Assembly: GCF_003403015.1 (NCBI RefSeq) | Contig: NZ_QURL01000004.1 | Coordinates: 372,001-436,000, forward strand | Direction of reading: 5' to 3' | DNA length: 64,000 bases | Source of the DNA: Fulvimarina endophytica | GTDB lineage: Bacteria; Pseudomonadota; Alphaproteobacteria; Rhizobiales; Rhizobiaceae | Part shown: positions 27,727 to 35,960 of the stretch, one piece after another | Numbering within the stretch: position 1 is the first letter of the stretch | How the letters are laid out: each line of letters starts with the position of its first letter | The notes under the pieces: model-generated | What the model saw: the letters and a program-made list of their open reading frames with translations, nothing else | Databases searched by the model: none | What the model was told of the DNA's origin: nothing | Program-made: the position numbers and the translations under genes

Positions 27727-28773
27727 TCAATCCTCCTCGTCCGCTTCGAACAGGCTCGACTGGACGCCCTGATAGCCGGCCGGAACGGCAAGGCCGAGAT
27801 GGCGGAAGGCGGTCTGGGTCAGGAGCCGGCCGCGCGGCGTGCGCTGGATGAAGCCCTGCTGCAGGAGATAGGGCTCGACGATGTCCTCGATCGCGTCGCG
27901 CGGCTCGGAGAGGGCCGCGGCGATGGTCTCGATCCCCACCGGGCCGCCGCCGAAATTCAGGGCGATCAGATCGAGATAGCGCCGGTCGAGCTGGTCGAGG
28001 CCGAGGCTGTCCACCTCGAGGCGCGAGAGGGCCTCGTCGGCGATCTTGCGCGTCACCGTGCCGGCCTCGGCGAATTCGGCGAAATCGCGCACCCGGCGAA
28101 GCAGCCGGCCGGCGATGCGCGGCGTGCCGCGGGAGCGTCGCGCGATCTCCTTCGCCCCCGCCTCGTCCATCGACAGCCCCATCAGCCGGGCCCCGCGCGT
28201 CACGATATGTTCGAGTTCGGCGACGGTGTAGAAGTTGAGGCGCACCGGAATGCCGAAGCGATCGCGCAAGGGCGTCGTCAAAAGACCGATGCGGGTGGTG
28301 GCGGCGACGAGCGTGAACTTCGACAGGTCGATCTTCACCGAACGCGCGGCGGGCCCCTCGCCGATGATGAGGTCGAGCTGGAAGTCCTCCATCGCCGGAT
28401 AGAGGATCTCCTCGACCGCCGGGCTCAGGCGATGAATCTCGTCGATGAAGAGGACGTCGCGCTCCTCCAGATTGGTGAGAAGGGCGGCGAGATCGCCCGC
28501 CTTGGCGATCACCGGACCCGAGGTCGCCCGGAAGTTGACGCCGAGCTCCTTGGCCATGATCTGGGCGAGCGTCGTCTTGCCGAGGCCGGGCGGTCCGACG
28601 AAGAGCACGTGGTCGAGGGCTTCGCCCCGCGCCTTCGCGGCACCGATGAAGACCTTCAGATTGGCCCGCGCCTGCGCCTGCCCCACGAATTCGTCGAGCG
28701 CCTGGGGCCTCAGCGTCGTGTCGACGTCTTCACCGCGCTTGTCCGGTGCGATCAGGCGGGATGTGTCGCTCAT
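27727..28773 (-). CDS. ruvB: Holliday junction branch migration helicase RuvB
   Basis: The hexameric AAA+ motor of RuvAB, 348 residues. The N-terminus contains [12 protein letters not shown], Walker A is GPPGLGKT at 60-67, Walker B and the DEIH box lie in [12 protein letters not shown], sensor 1 is LVAATTRIG, and the C-terminal winged helix has [13 protein letters not shown]. ruvC and ruvA, usually upstream, are not in this window; the upstream gene is divergent, so ruvB has its own promoter here. Confidence 0.97.
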   Translation of the reverse strand: MSDTSRLIAPDKRGEDVDTTLRPQALDEFVGQAQARANLKVFIGAAKARGEALDHVLFVGPPGLGKTTLAQIMAKELGVNFRATSGPVIAKAGDLAALLTNLEERDVLFIDEIHRLSPAVEEILYPAMEDFQLDLIIGEGPAARSVKIDLSKFTLVAATTRIGLLTTPLRDRFGIPVRLNFYTVAELEHIVTRGARLMGLSMDEAGAKEIARRSRGTPRIAGRLLRRVRDFAEFAEAGTVTRKIADEALSRLEVDSLGLDQLDRRYLDLIALNFGGGPVGIETIAAALSEPRDAIEDIVEPYLLQQGFIQRTPRGRLLTQTAFRHLGLAVPAGYQGVQSSLFEADEED

Positions 28774-28958
28774 CTTCGAGGGCTCCGGGTCGGCGGACGA
28801 CTGTGATGGACTGGAGCCTTCGCCATAACGGCCCCGGCGACGTCGTACAACGGAAGCGTTCGCTTTTCGTTCATGAGCATCTCACGATCCGCCATCTGTG
28901 CGCCCGGCGCGCGACGCCTTATCTCATCTCTTAAAGAGACGATGGAAGGATCACGGCC

Positions 28959-29168
28959 ATGGGCACGGACAACACCTACAACAATACCGGCGGTTTCGGC
29001 GATGCGATCCAGCGCACCGACAAGCGCTATCGCGGCGAGGAACTCGGAAAGGACCTGATCGGCGAGGACATTCCCGAGGATGTCCAGCGCTGGGAGGAGA
29101 TGAGCGAGGACGAACGCGAGGACGCCCTTCGCCGGGGCGAGAAGGCGCCGAAGGGCTTCCAGCGCTGA
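28959..29168 (+). CDS. Small acidic hypothetical protein
   Basis: A 69-residue, strongly charged protein (GEELGKDLIGEDIPEDVQRW, then EEMSEDEREDALRRGEKAP) with no membrane segment or cysteine. I recognise no named family. Support comes from a clean ATG, an adjacent GGAAGG about ten bases upstream, good codon use, and a strong terminator directly after the stop, so it is a self-contained transcription unit. It diverges from ruvB. Confidence 0.65.
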   Translation: MGTDNTYNNTGGFGDAIQRTDKRYRGEELGKDLIGEDIPEDVQRWEEMSEDEREDALRRGEKAPKGFQR

Positions 29169-29179
29169 TCTGAAACCTC

Positions 29180-29223
29180 GAGCCCCGGATCCGGTTCGAG
29201 AACCGGGTTCGGGGCTTCGCTTT
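29180..29223 (+). terminator. Rho-independent terminator after the small acidic protein gene
   Basis: GAGCCCCG pairs with CGGGGCTT, and the inner CCGGTT pairs with AACCGG around CGAG, forming a long, slightly bulged hairpin, followed by CGCTTT. It starts about 12 bases after the stop codon. Confidence 0.8.
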
Positions 29224-29308
29224 CCCTTCGACGCTTCGGATGGTCCGGGGAGCGGGTCGACGTTTCGGTCCGACGCTTCAGCTCCCGGCCGCCTCGCGTC
29301 CAGAACCC

Positions 29309-30799
29309 TCAGGCCGGAAGCGCAAGTTCCGGCACGGTCTTCAGGATCAATGCCATATCGGCCTTGAAGGCTGCGCGTTCGCGCTCCTGTGCATCCCGGT
29401 CCGGCAGCCGCAGGATATAGGAGGGATGGACCGTGACGAGGAAGCGGGTGGTCTCGTCGAGATCCATCAGCTTGGAGCGGGTATCGCGGATAGTGACCGT
29501 CTTGCCCAGGACGGCATTGGCGGCCGTGGCCCCGAGGGCGACGATCAGCTTCGGCTTGACGATGTCCCGTTCGAGGTCCAGCCACCAACGGCAGGTGCGG
29601 ATCTCGCCGGCATTGGGTTTGGCGTGGATGCGTCGCTTGCCGCGCGGCGTGAACTTGAAGTGCTTGACCGCATTCGTGACATAGGCTTGGGACCGGTCGA
29701 GCCCGGCCGCAAGAAGCGCCTCGTCGAACACCTTGCCCGCCGGCCCGATGAACGGCTCGCCCGCGATATCCTCCTGGTCGCCGGGCTGTTCGCCGATGAA
29801 GATCACCGGTGCGTCGGGCGGCCCCTTGCCGAAGACGGTCTGGGTCGCCGGTTCCCAGAGCGGGCAGGCCCGGCAGTCGGCCGCGGCCTTGCGCGCATCC
29901 TCGATCGATCGCGGACGGTTCGAGCCCTCCTCGTCGAGCCTTAGCATGGGCTCGCTTTCCGTTTCCTTCGCCATCGCCGCCTCGCGCCTCTCGCTCATCC
30001 TGTCGTGACGCAAACTCGGCAGGGTCGGCGCGGTTTCGAGCATGCGGCGGTGCGCCGCTTCGGCGCCGGCCACCAGCGGTTTGACGAGGGCCGTCTCGGG
30101 CATGTTCGCCCAGTACTTCTTCGGCATCTCGGCCTGCATGGCCTTAACCTTCAGCCGGGCGGGATTGAAGATCGAGGCGTAATAGGTGAGCCAGAGATCC
30201 TCCATGTCGTCGCCCCGCGGGGCGTCCTCGCGGCGTGCCCCGGGCAGGAAGGTGAGATCGACGCCGTCCCAATGGGCGCTGCGTTCGGGCGTGAGGATCG
30301 TCCAGACCATGCCGGTGAACCTTCGCGCGAAGAAGGGTGCCGTCGCCTCGACGATGTGATGGAACGGCTCGAACCAGGCGACGTAGTGCCGGCCCTCTTC
30401 CGTCTCCACCTCGCGAAAACGCACGAAGGCCTTCATCTTGTGGGCGTCGCGGCGCACGGCCTTCTGCATTTCGCGGGCGCGCAGGACGTCCGGATCGGAT
30501 GCGATGTCGAGGAGCCGCTTCTCCCTCTGGAGCCGGCACAGAAGCCGGTAGGCGAAGACGAAGCGGTCGGCGTCTGCGTGGCAGACGAGAGCGCGCGACA
30601 GATCGACGAAGGCCTTCGGAACCACCGGCTGGGGGCCGGCCGGATCGTAGGCGGGCAAGGCCTGCGCGAAGAGGCTCCCGCCCTCCCCGTTCACGGTGAA
30701 GGCGAGATCCTCGGCCGCGACCCCGTTCGAGAAGGCCGCGCGGGCGGCCTGCCGCCAGCCGTCGAAATCGGCTGGAAAGGCGAGATCGGCGCTATGCAT
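29309..30799 (-). CDS. udgX: DUF4130-UdgX fusion, uracil-DNA repair protein
   Basis: A 496-residue fusion. Residues 1 to about 270 are a DUF4130 domain (TIGR03915 type). The C-terminal 190 residues are a UdgX-type uracil-DNA glycosylase: four-cysteine-cluster-like start ADCRACPLW, motif A GEQPGDQEDIAG with the UdgX-specific residues after the family's GEQPG, the insertion loop KRRIH (in TPRGKRRIHAKP), and the distal motif VTVHPSYILR. In characterised UdgX the histidine of KRRIH forms a covalent bond with the abasic site after uracil removal, giving a protein-DNA adduct. The gene lies 12 bases after the deaminase gene on the same strand. The radical-SAM partner often found next to DUF4130 genes is absent. 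Confidence 0.9.
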   Translation of the reverse strand: MHSADLAFPADFDGWRQAARAAFSNGVAAEDLAFTVNGEGGSLFAQALPAYDPAGPQPVVPKAFVDLSRALVCHADADRFVFAYRLLCRLQREKRLLDIASDPDVLRAREMQKAVRRDAHKMKAFVRFREVETEEGRHYVAWFEPFHHIVEATAPFFARRFTGMVWTILTPERSAHWDGVDLTFLPGARREDAPRGDDMEDLWLTYYASIFNPARLKVKAMQAEMPKKYWANMPETALVKPLVAGAEAAHRRMLETAPTLPSLRHDRMSERREAAMAKETESEPMLRLDEEGSNRPRSIEDARKAAADCRACPLWEPATQTVFGKGPPDAPVIFIGEQPGDQEDIAGEPFIGPAGKVFDEALLAAGLDRSQAYVTNAVKHFKFTPRGKRRIHAKPNAGEIRTCRWWLDLERDIVKPKLIVALGATAANAVLGKTVTIRDTRSKLMDLDETTRFLVTVHPSYILRLPDRDAQERERAAFKADMALILKTVPELALPA

Positions 30800-30811
30800 C
30801 GCCCGATCGCC

Positions 30812-31363
30812 TCATCGCGCGTGGACGCGCTCGTGAAGGCTGCGGATTTCGGTCGCAAAGGACGGATCGGGACCTGCCACCTCGTGCTTCGGCAGGAGCT
30901 CGCGCACCCGCACCGTCGCAAACGGCAGGCCGTCCGCCCCCATCTCGTCGAACCACTGGAGCAGCTGGTCGGTCGAGGACGCAAAGACGATACGCCCGAG
31001 GCCGACGAGCGCATGGGCGCTCGCGCACATGGGGCAGTGTTCGCCGGAGGTGTAGACGGTCGCCCGCGCGCGCTCCTCGGGCGCCATGTTGAGACCCGCC
31101 CATTTGGCGAGCGCGAACTCCGGATGGGCCGTCGCATCGCCGTTGCCGGTCCGGTTGAAGTCCTCGCGAAGCACCTCGCCCTCGCCCGAGACGAGGATCG
31201 AGCCGAACGGCTTGTGTCCCTCGTTCACGGCCTGCCGGGCAAGTTCCACGCATCGCACGAGATGCCGCCGGTCGGTCTCGTCGATCCGGCCGGCACCTTG
31301 TCCGACCTGCGAAGCGCTTGCCGCATCCTCGGCCATTTCGGTCTCCTCGGATTTCGTCGTCAT
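30812..31363 (-). CDS. Nucleoside deaminase (CDA fold)
   Basis: A 183-residue zinc deaminase related to guanine, cytosine and tRNA adenosine deaminases. The zinc ligands are visible: TAHPEFAL, where the usual H-A-E is H-P-E with the proton-shuttling Glu kept, and GEHCPMCASAH, the P-C-x2-C half in which His replaces the Pro. The substrate cannot be assigned; yeast-type cytosine deaminases also carry H-P-E. Two starts are possible: 31363, which overlaps the upstream stop as ATGA, and 31336, which has GAGGAG six bases upstream. It forms an operon with the lipoprotein gene upstream and udgX downstream. Confidence 0.85.
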   Translation of the reverse strand: MTTKSEETEMAEDAASASQVGQGAGRIDETDRRHLVRCVELARQAVNEGHKPFGSILVSGEGEVLREDFNRTGNGDATAHPEFALAKWAGLNMAPEERARATVYTSGEHCPMCASAHALVGLGRIVFASSTDQLLQWFDEMGADGLPFATVRVRELLPKHEVAGPDPSFATEIRSLHERVHAR

Positions 31364-31686
31364 CGCAGACGGCCCTCGATGCATCGCCGATAGGCGCGGG
31401 CGCCGTCCCGCCGGGCCTGATGCTCCTTGAGGGCCCGCATCCCGAACCCGTCCTCGCCACGATCGACGATGGTCTCGTACTGATTGGCGGCGCTCTGACG
31501 CGCATATTGGCGGCAGAATTCCGGCGATCCGGGCGGATAGGGATTGGCCGAGATGCGCGCGCCCTCGATCGGGCTGCCGAGCGGATAGGGTGCCGCGCTG
31601 TTGCAGCCGCCGAGCGCGAGAAGCGCAAGGCCCATGCCGGCGAGTATCAGGCGGGGTCCATGAGGGTCGAAAGCTTTGATGGTCAT
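31360..31686 (-). CDS. Small putative lipoprotein
   Basis: A 108-residue protein with a lipoprotein signal peptide: hydrophobic segment LILAGMGLALLA followed by the lipobox LGGC. The mature part is polar, with one further cysteine pair (FCRQYARQ and YRRCIEGR) that could form a disulfide. I do not recognise a family. The stop overlaps the deaminase start by four bases. Promoter elements should lie in 31687-31896, shared with the divergent pabB. Confidence 0.7.
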   Translation of the reverse strand: MTIKAFDPHGPRLILAGMGLALLALGGCNSAAPYPLGSPIEGARISANPYPPGSPEFCRQYARQSAANQYETIVDRGEDGFGMRALKEHQARRDGARAYRRCIEGRLR

Positions 31687-31896
31687 GGCGGCGAAGAGCC
31701 TCTATTCGTCTTTCGTTCTCCTGCGATATAGTGCGAGGATGCACTCGGGAACGGGTCGGGGATCGCAGATCGGCGAAACGTCGCACCGCCTCCCCGCGCC
31801 TCTTTCCCGGACCGGGCGGACCGGGAGGACGCGGTCGTCCCCGCTCTTATCCGCCCCGTTTGACGAAATCGCTGCGAAGAGGCATCTGCGCAAGCC

Positions 31897-33291
31897 ATGA
31901 GCGCCGACCACCCCCGCGTCACAGAACTCGACTGGCTCGATCCCTTCGAGGCCGCGCGCCGGCTCGCGCCTCTCGGGCGCCTGTCCTTTCTCGACAGCGC
32001 GATGGCGCACGACACGCTCGGCCGCTTCTCCTTCGTGGCGGCCGACCCGTTCGCCGTCTTCACCGTCGACGCAGAGGGCGCGGCCCTTTCGGGGGAGCGG
32101 ATCGAAGGCGCCCCGCTCGACGCTCTGAAAGAGGTTCTCGCCCGTTTCGCCATGGGATTCGTGCCCGGCCTTCCGCCCTTCCAGGGCGGCGCAATCGGCT
32201 ATATCGCCTACGAATTCGCCCATCATCTGGAAACGCTCGCAAGCCCGCCCGATCTCGATCCGGCACGCCCGAGTCTCGTCTTCGCCCTCTACGACACCGT
32301 TCTCGCCTTCGATCACGCGGCAAAGCGCGCCTTCGTTCTGGCAAGCGGGCATCCGGCGGCGGCGTCCGAGCGAGCCGCGCGGGCAAGCGAGCGCACCGAA
32401 ACCTTCCTGGCGGCGCTCGCGGCCCCGCCCGCTCCCCTCGCCCCGCTGCCGGGCGGCTTCGACTGGCGCTCGAACTTCTTTGCGAAGGACTACGAGGCGG
32501 CGATCGAGACGACGCGCGACTATGTCCTTGCCGGCGACATCTTCCAGGCGAACATCGCCCAGACCTTCTCCAGCGCGCTTCCCGCCGGGTTCGATCCGCT
32601 CTCCCTCTATGCCCGCCTGCGCCGGACCAATGCGGCCCCCTTCGGCGCCTATCTCGACTGCGGGCCGGCGGTCGTCGCCAGCTCCTCGCCGGAGCGTTTT
32701 CTGAAGCTCGATGCAAGCGGTGCCGTCGAGACCCGGCCGATCAAGGGCACGGCGAAGCGCTCACCCGATCCGGCGGCGGATGCACGGCTTTCGGCCGGTC
32801 TCCTCGGCTCCGAAAAGGACCGTGCCGAAAACGTCATGATCGTCGACCTCATGCGCAACGATCTTTCCCGGGTCTGCGACGCGGATTCCGTCGAGGTTCC
32901 GACCCTTTGCGGCCTCGAGACCTATGCCGCGGTCCACCACCTCGTCTCCGTCGTCACCGGGCACCTGAAGGCCGGTCTCGGCGCGACCGATCTCATCGGC
33001 GCGACCTTTCCCGGCGGCTCGATCACCGGAGCGCCGAAGATCCGGGCCATGGACATCATCACCGAGATCGAGCGGACCCGGCGCGGGCCCTATTGCGGCT
33101 CGATCGGCTATATCGGCTTCGACGGGGCGATGGATCTCAACATCGCCATCCGCACGGTCACCTTCGAGGACGGCGCGGCGCGGTTGTCCGCAGGCGGCGG
33201 CATCACGGTCCTCTCCGATCCGAAGGCCGAATACGAGGAGACCTTCACCAAGGCGGTGCGCGTCTTCGCAGCCTTCGAGGATGAGCGATGA
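31897..33291 (+). CDS. pabB: Aminodeoxychorismate synthase component I
   Basis: Converts chorismate, with ammonia supplied by PabA, to 4-amino-4-deoxychorismate for folate synthesis. It has 464 residues with the chorismate-binding core: ETRPIKGTAKRSPDP, containing the PIKGT motif whose lysine marks PabB rather than TrpE, then NDLSRVC, FPGGSITGAPKIRAMDII and GSIGYIGFDGAMDLNIAIRT. An N-terminal domain includes GGAIGYIAYEFAHH. The stop overlaps pabA by four bases. It is the first gene of a tight pabB-pabA-pabC operon. Confidence 0.94.
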   Translation: MSADHPRVTELDWLDPFEAARRLAPLGRLSFLDSAMAHDTLGRFSFVAADPFAVFTVDAEGAALSGERIEGAPLDALKEVLARFAMGFVPGLPPFQGGAIGYIAYEFAHHLETLASPPDLDPARPSLVFALYDTVLAFDHAAKRAFVLASGHPAAASERAARASERTETFLAALAAPPAPLAPLPGGFDWRSNFFAKDYEAAIETTRDYVLAGDIFQANIAQTFSSALPAGFDPLSLYARLRRTNAAPFGAYLDCGPAVVASSSPERFLKLDASGAVETRPIKGTAKRSPDPAADARLSAGLLGSEKDRAENVMIVDLMRNDLSRVCDADSVEVPTLCGLETYAAVHHLVSVVTGHLKAGLGATDLIGATFPGGSITGAPKIRAMDIITEIERTRRGPYCGSIGYIGFDGAMDLNIAIRTVTFEDGAARLSAGGGITVLSDPKAEYEETFTKAVRVFAAFEDER

Positions 33292-33884
33292 GGGTCCTCG
33301 TCCTCGACAATTACGACAGCTTCGTCTTCAATGTGGCGCGCTATCTGGAGCGGCTGGGGGCGGAAACCCTTGTCCATCGCAATGACAGGATCGACCTCAC
33401 GAGCATCGCGGAGATGAGCCCCGATGCGATCGTCGTCTCGCCGGGTCCGTGCTCGCCGCGAGAGGCGGGCATCTCGTGCGATCTCGTCCGGCGCTTCTCC
33501 GGCACGGTCCCGATCCTCGGCATCTGCCTCGGCCATCAGGTCATCGGCGACGTCTTCGGCGGCCGCGTCACCCGCGCCCTTCGCCCGATGCACGGCCGCG
33601 CCTCGCCCATGCTGCATGATGGCGCCAACCTCTTCGAAGGCCTGAAGCCCGGGACCATGGCCGGCCGCTATCATTCGCTGATCGTGGAGGAGACGCCGGA
33701 ACTCCTCGCCGGCTTCACCATCGACGCCCATTCGCCCGATGGCGAGATCATGGCGCTCAGCCATCGAAGCCATCCGACCTTCGGGGTCCAGTTCCATCCC
33801 GAATCGATCCTGACCGAGGATGGAAGCACCCTCCTCCAGAGCTTCCTGCGGCGCGCCGACGCCTTTTCGCGAGCGCCGCGATGA
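33288..33884 (+). CDS. pabA: Aminodeoxychorismate synthase glutamine amidotransferase
   Basis: A class I glutamine amidotransferase, 198 residues. The catalytic triad is Cys80 in GICLGHQ, His170 and Glu172 in FHPESI; LDNYDSFVFN is the usual opening. In many bacteria this subunit is shared with anthranilate synthase (TrpG); the position between pabB and pabC argues for folate use here. Its start and stop both overlap the neighbouring genes by four bases (ATGA). Confidence 0.94.
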   Translation: MRVLVLDNYDSFVFNVARYLERLGAETLVHRNDRIDLTSIAEMSPDAIVVSPGPCSPREAGISCDLVRRFSGTVPILGICLGHQVIGDVFGGRVTRALRPMHGRASPMLHDGANLFEGLKPGTMAGRYHSLIVEETPELLAGFTIDAHSPDGEIMALSHRSHPTFGVQFHPESILTEDGSTLLQSFLRRADAFSRAPR

Positions 33885-34762
33885 GCAGCCTCGTCTGGAT
33901 GAACGGCGGGCTGGTCTCGGCCGGCGAGGCGCGGATCGATCCGGGCGATCGCGGGTTCACTCTCGCCGATGGCTGCTTCGACACCGCGCTCTCAATCGGC
34001 GGCCGGGTGTTTCGCGCCGATCATCACCTCACCCGGCTCGCGGCGACCTGCGAGGCGCTCTCGCTTCCCGTCTCGCGCGGCGAACTGGAACGCGCGCAGA
34101 GCGCGCTCGCGGCCGAGATCGGGGACGGATCGATCCGCATCACGGTCACCCGCGGCACCGGGGCGCGGGGTCTCGCGCTGCCCGAGCGGCCGAACCCGAC
34201 CGTCTTCGGTTCGGCCTCGGCCTTCGCGCCGAACCTCGTCTTCGCACCCCTGACGATCGCGCTCGCGCAGACGCGGCGCAACGAGACATCGCTCACCGCT
34301 CGCCACAAGACCCTCAGCTATCTCGATGCGATCATCGAAACGAACCGCGTGCGCGCGCAAGGGGCGAACGAGCCGGTGTTTCTGAACAGCCGCGGCCACA
34401 TCGCCTGCACGGCACTCGCCAATCTGTTCGAGATCACGGGCGGGAACATCCTGACCCCGCCGCTCGCCGACGGCGTCCTCGACGGGGTGATGCGGCGCTT
34501 CCTTCTCGAGAACGGGGCTGCAGGGATCGAGGAGCGCTCGCTCGGCCTCGGTTCCCGGGGCGATCTCGCCGGCCGGCATTTCGTCCTGACGAATTCGCTG
34601 CGTCTCATCGCGCCCGCGCGCATTGCGGGAACGCGCGGCATGGCACCCGAAGCGGCCGCACGCGTGCAGGCACTCATGGAAACGGCCTGCCATGCGATCC
34701 GGCGCGAATGCGGCACCGATCCGCGCGATCTCGGCGTGGTGCTTCCCGACCTTTCCGCCTGA
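33881..34762 (+). CDS. pabC: Aminodeoxychorismate lyase, class IV aminotransferase fold
   Basis: A PLP enzyme of 293 residues releasing pyruvate from aminodeoxychorismate to give p-aminobenzoate. The PLP lysine is Lys143 in TARHKTLSYL. The phosphate-binding and cofactor regions GHIACTALANLFEITGGNIL and LTPPLADGVLDGVMR match class IV aminotransferases. Branched-chain and D-amino-acid aminotransferases share this fold, but the operon with pabB and pabA decides the call. It ends the operon and is convergent with the dihydrofolate reductase gene, with a 92-base gap holding an imperfect hairpin at 34812-34836. Confidence 0.9.
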   Translation: MSSLVWMNGGLVSAGEARIDPGDRGFTLADGCFDTALSIGGRVFRADHHLTRLAATCEALSLPVSRGELERAQSALAAEIGDGSIRITVTRGTGARGLALPERPNPTVFGSASAFAPNLVFAPLTIALAQTRRNETSLTARHKTLSYLDAIIETNRVRAQGANEPVFLNSRGHIACTALANLFEITGGNILTPPLADGVLDGVMRRFLLENGAAGIEERSLGLGSRGDLAGRHFVLTNSLRLIAPARIAGTRGMAPEAAARVQALMETACHAIRRECGTDPRDLGVVLPDLSA

Positions 34763-34854
34763 CGCCGCCGCCCCCGACGCGAGACGCTTCGGATCTTCGA
34801 CGGCGCGACCCGGCACCCGGACTGGATCCCGGATGCCCTGTCAGCACACCGCTT

Positions 34855-35268
34855 TCAGCGGCGCGCCTGCGCGCCCCCGGCAAGCACCCAGGCCGGATCG
34901 AACCAGGTATCGGCCTCCCCGTCATAGGGCAGCCGGTTGATGTCCCAGTGGCGCACATAGCGCGAATAGGCATCCCAGACCCGTGGCCCGCCGCCGACGA
35001 AGACGACGCGGTCCGAAAAGCGGGAGAGGACCTCCTCCGGGTCCTCGCTCGAACGGATCGTGACGATCGTCCGGTCCTCATGGGCGAAATCGGGGAAGGA
35101 GGCGACGGTCTTCGGCCCGCAGATCAGGACGTGCCCCCGCGTGATGTCGAAGAAGCGCTCCACGTCCTCGGTATAGACCCGCTCGGGGCTTCCCTCCCAC
35201 GGCATGCCGCCGTGGAGCCCGAGCTGTCCGCTGCGCCCGATCGCGCAGATGACCCTCACATCCGCCAT
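34855..35268 (-). CDS. Short dihydrofolate reductase family protein
   Basis: A 137-residue DHFR-like protein. Recognisable blocks are RVICAIGRSGQLGLHGGMPW with the M-P-W of the substrate pocket, EDVERFFDITRGH, where the Asp matches the catalytic acid, ICGPKTVASFP for the cofactor G-x-K-T, VFVGGGPRVWDAY for the second cofactor glycine motif, and EADTWF near the end. Typical FolA has about 160-170 residues, so this one lacks most of the last beta hairpin. The ATG at 35268 has GGAGACCTCGAGG upstream; the longer frame has no DHFR sequence. Its place beside pabBAC suggests a folate or pterin role, but activity is not certain. Confidence 0.75.
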   Translation of the reverse strand: MADVRVICAIGRSGQLGLHGGMPWEGSPERVYTEDVERFFDITRGHVLICGPKTVASFPDFAHEDRTIVTIRSSEDPEEVLSRFSDRVVFVGGGPRVWDAYSRYVRHWDINRLPYDGEADTWFDPAWVLAGGAQARR

Positions 35269-35386
35269 CCTCGAGGTCTCCTCTTCCGCTTGCGCGCGGC
35301 GCCCTCGGATCAGGGCCGTTCCGCGCATGTCATAAGTTGGACTTCTATAATCTAGTTTAATGTCGTGGCTGACGGGTCGAGGCATT

Positions 35387-35878
35387 ATGCCGGCTATGGA
35401 TACGACAATCGAACCACAGATCACAGCCGCGCAGGCCGTCGCCTCGGACACCGAGACCGTGACGTCCCTGCTCGCGATCGCCAAGTCAACCCGCGCCTTC
35501 ATCGCCCTGCTTCTGGCCGAGATCGGCCTTCATCCGGGCCAGGACCAGCTTCTCGTCCGCCTCCTGCCGAACGAGCCCGTCAGCGTTTCGGTCCTCGCCG
35601 AGGATCTCAGCGTGCGGCCATCGACGATCTCGAAGATGCTCGACCGGCTGATCGAGAAGGGTTTCGTGGAGCGCGGCGCGCACAAGGTCGACCTGAGGCG
35701 CACCATGGTCCAGCTGACCCAGGAGGGCGGCGTCGTGCGCGAAAAGGTCTTCGGGGTCTGGCGCAAGCTCGACCTCGAGCTGATCGGCGCGCTCGACGGG
35801 GAGGAGCGGCAGGTTCTCGGCGAGTCGCTCGTCAAGATCGAAACGCTTCTCGCCCAGCGCCTGCGCCGCCTGCGCTGA
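35387..35878 (+). CDS. MarR-family transcriptional regulator
   Basis: A 163-residue winged-helix regulator. The recognition region is VSVLAEDLSVRPSTISKMLDRLIEKGFVER, and the wing is the following KVDLRRTMVQLTQEG. Flanking N- and C-terminal helices give the MarR dimer interface. Several starts are possible (35360, 35387, 35396); the ATG at 35387 is preferred for GAGG just upstream. The region 35330-35365 is strikingly AT-rich for this genome and contains TATAAT at 35346-35351, probably its promoter. Targets are unknown; the divergent DHFR-like gene or the opg genes are candidates by position only. Confidence 0.85.
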   Translation: MPAMDTTIEPQITAAQAVASDTETVTSLLAIAKSTRAFIALLLAEIGLHPGQDQLLVRLLPNEPVSVSVLAEDLSVRPSTISKMLDRLIEKGFVERGAHKVDLRRTMVQLTQEGGVVREKVFGVWRKLDLELIGALDGEERQVLGESLVKIETLLAQRLRRLR

Positions 35879-35960
35879 GTGCCGGACCGGACCGGCCGGG
35901 GGCGGACGGTTTCGAACATGTGATCGCCCCTGCATCCAAAGCAGGGCTGCATTGTGCGGC

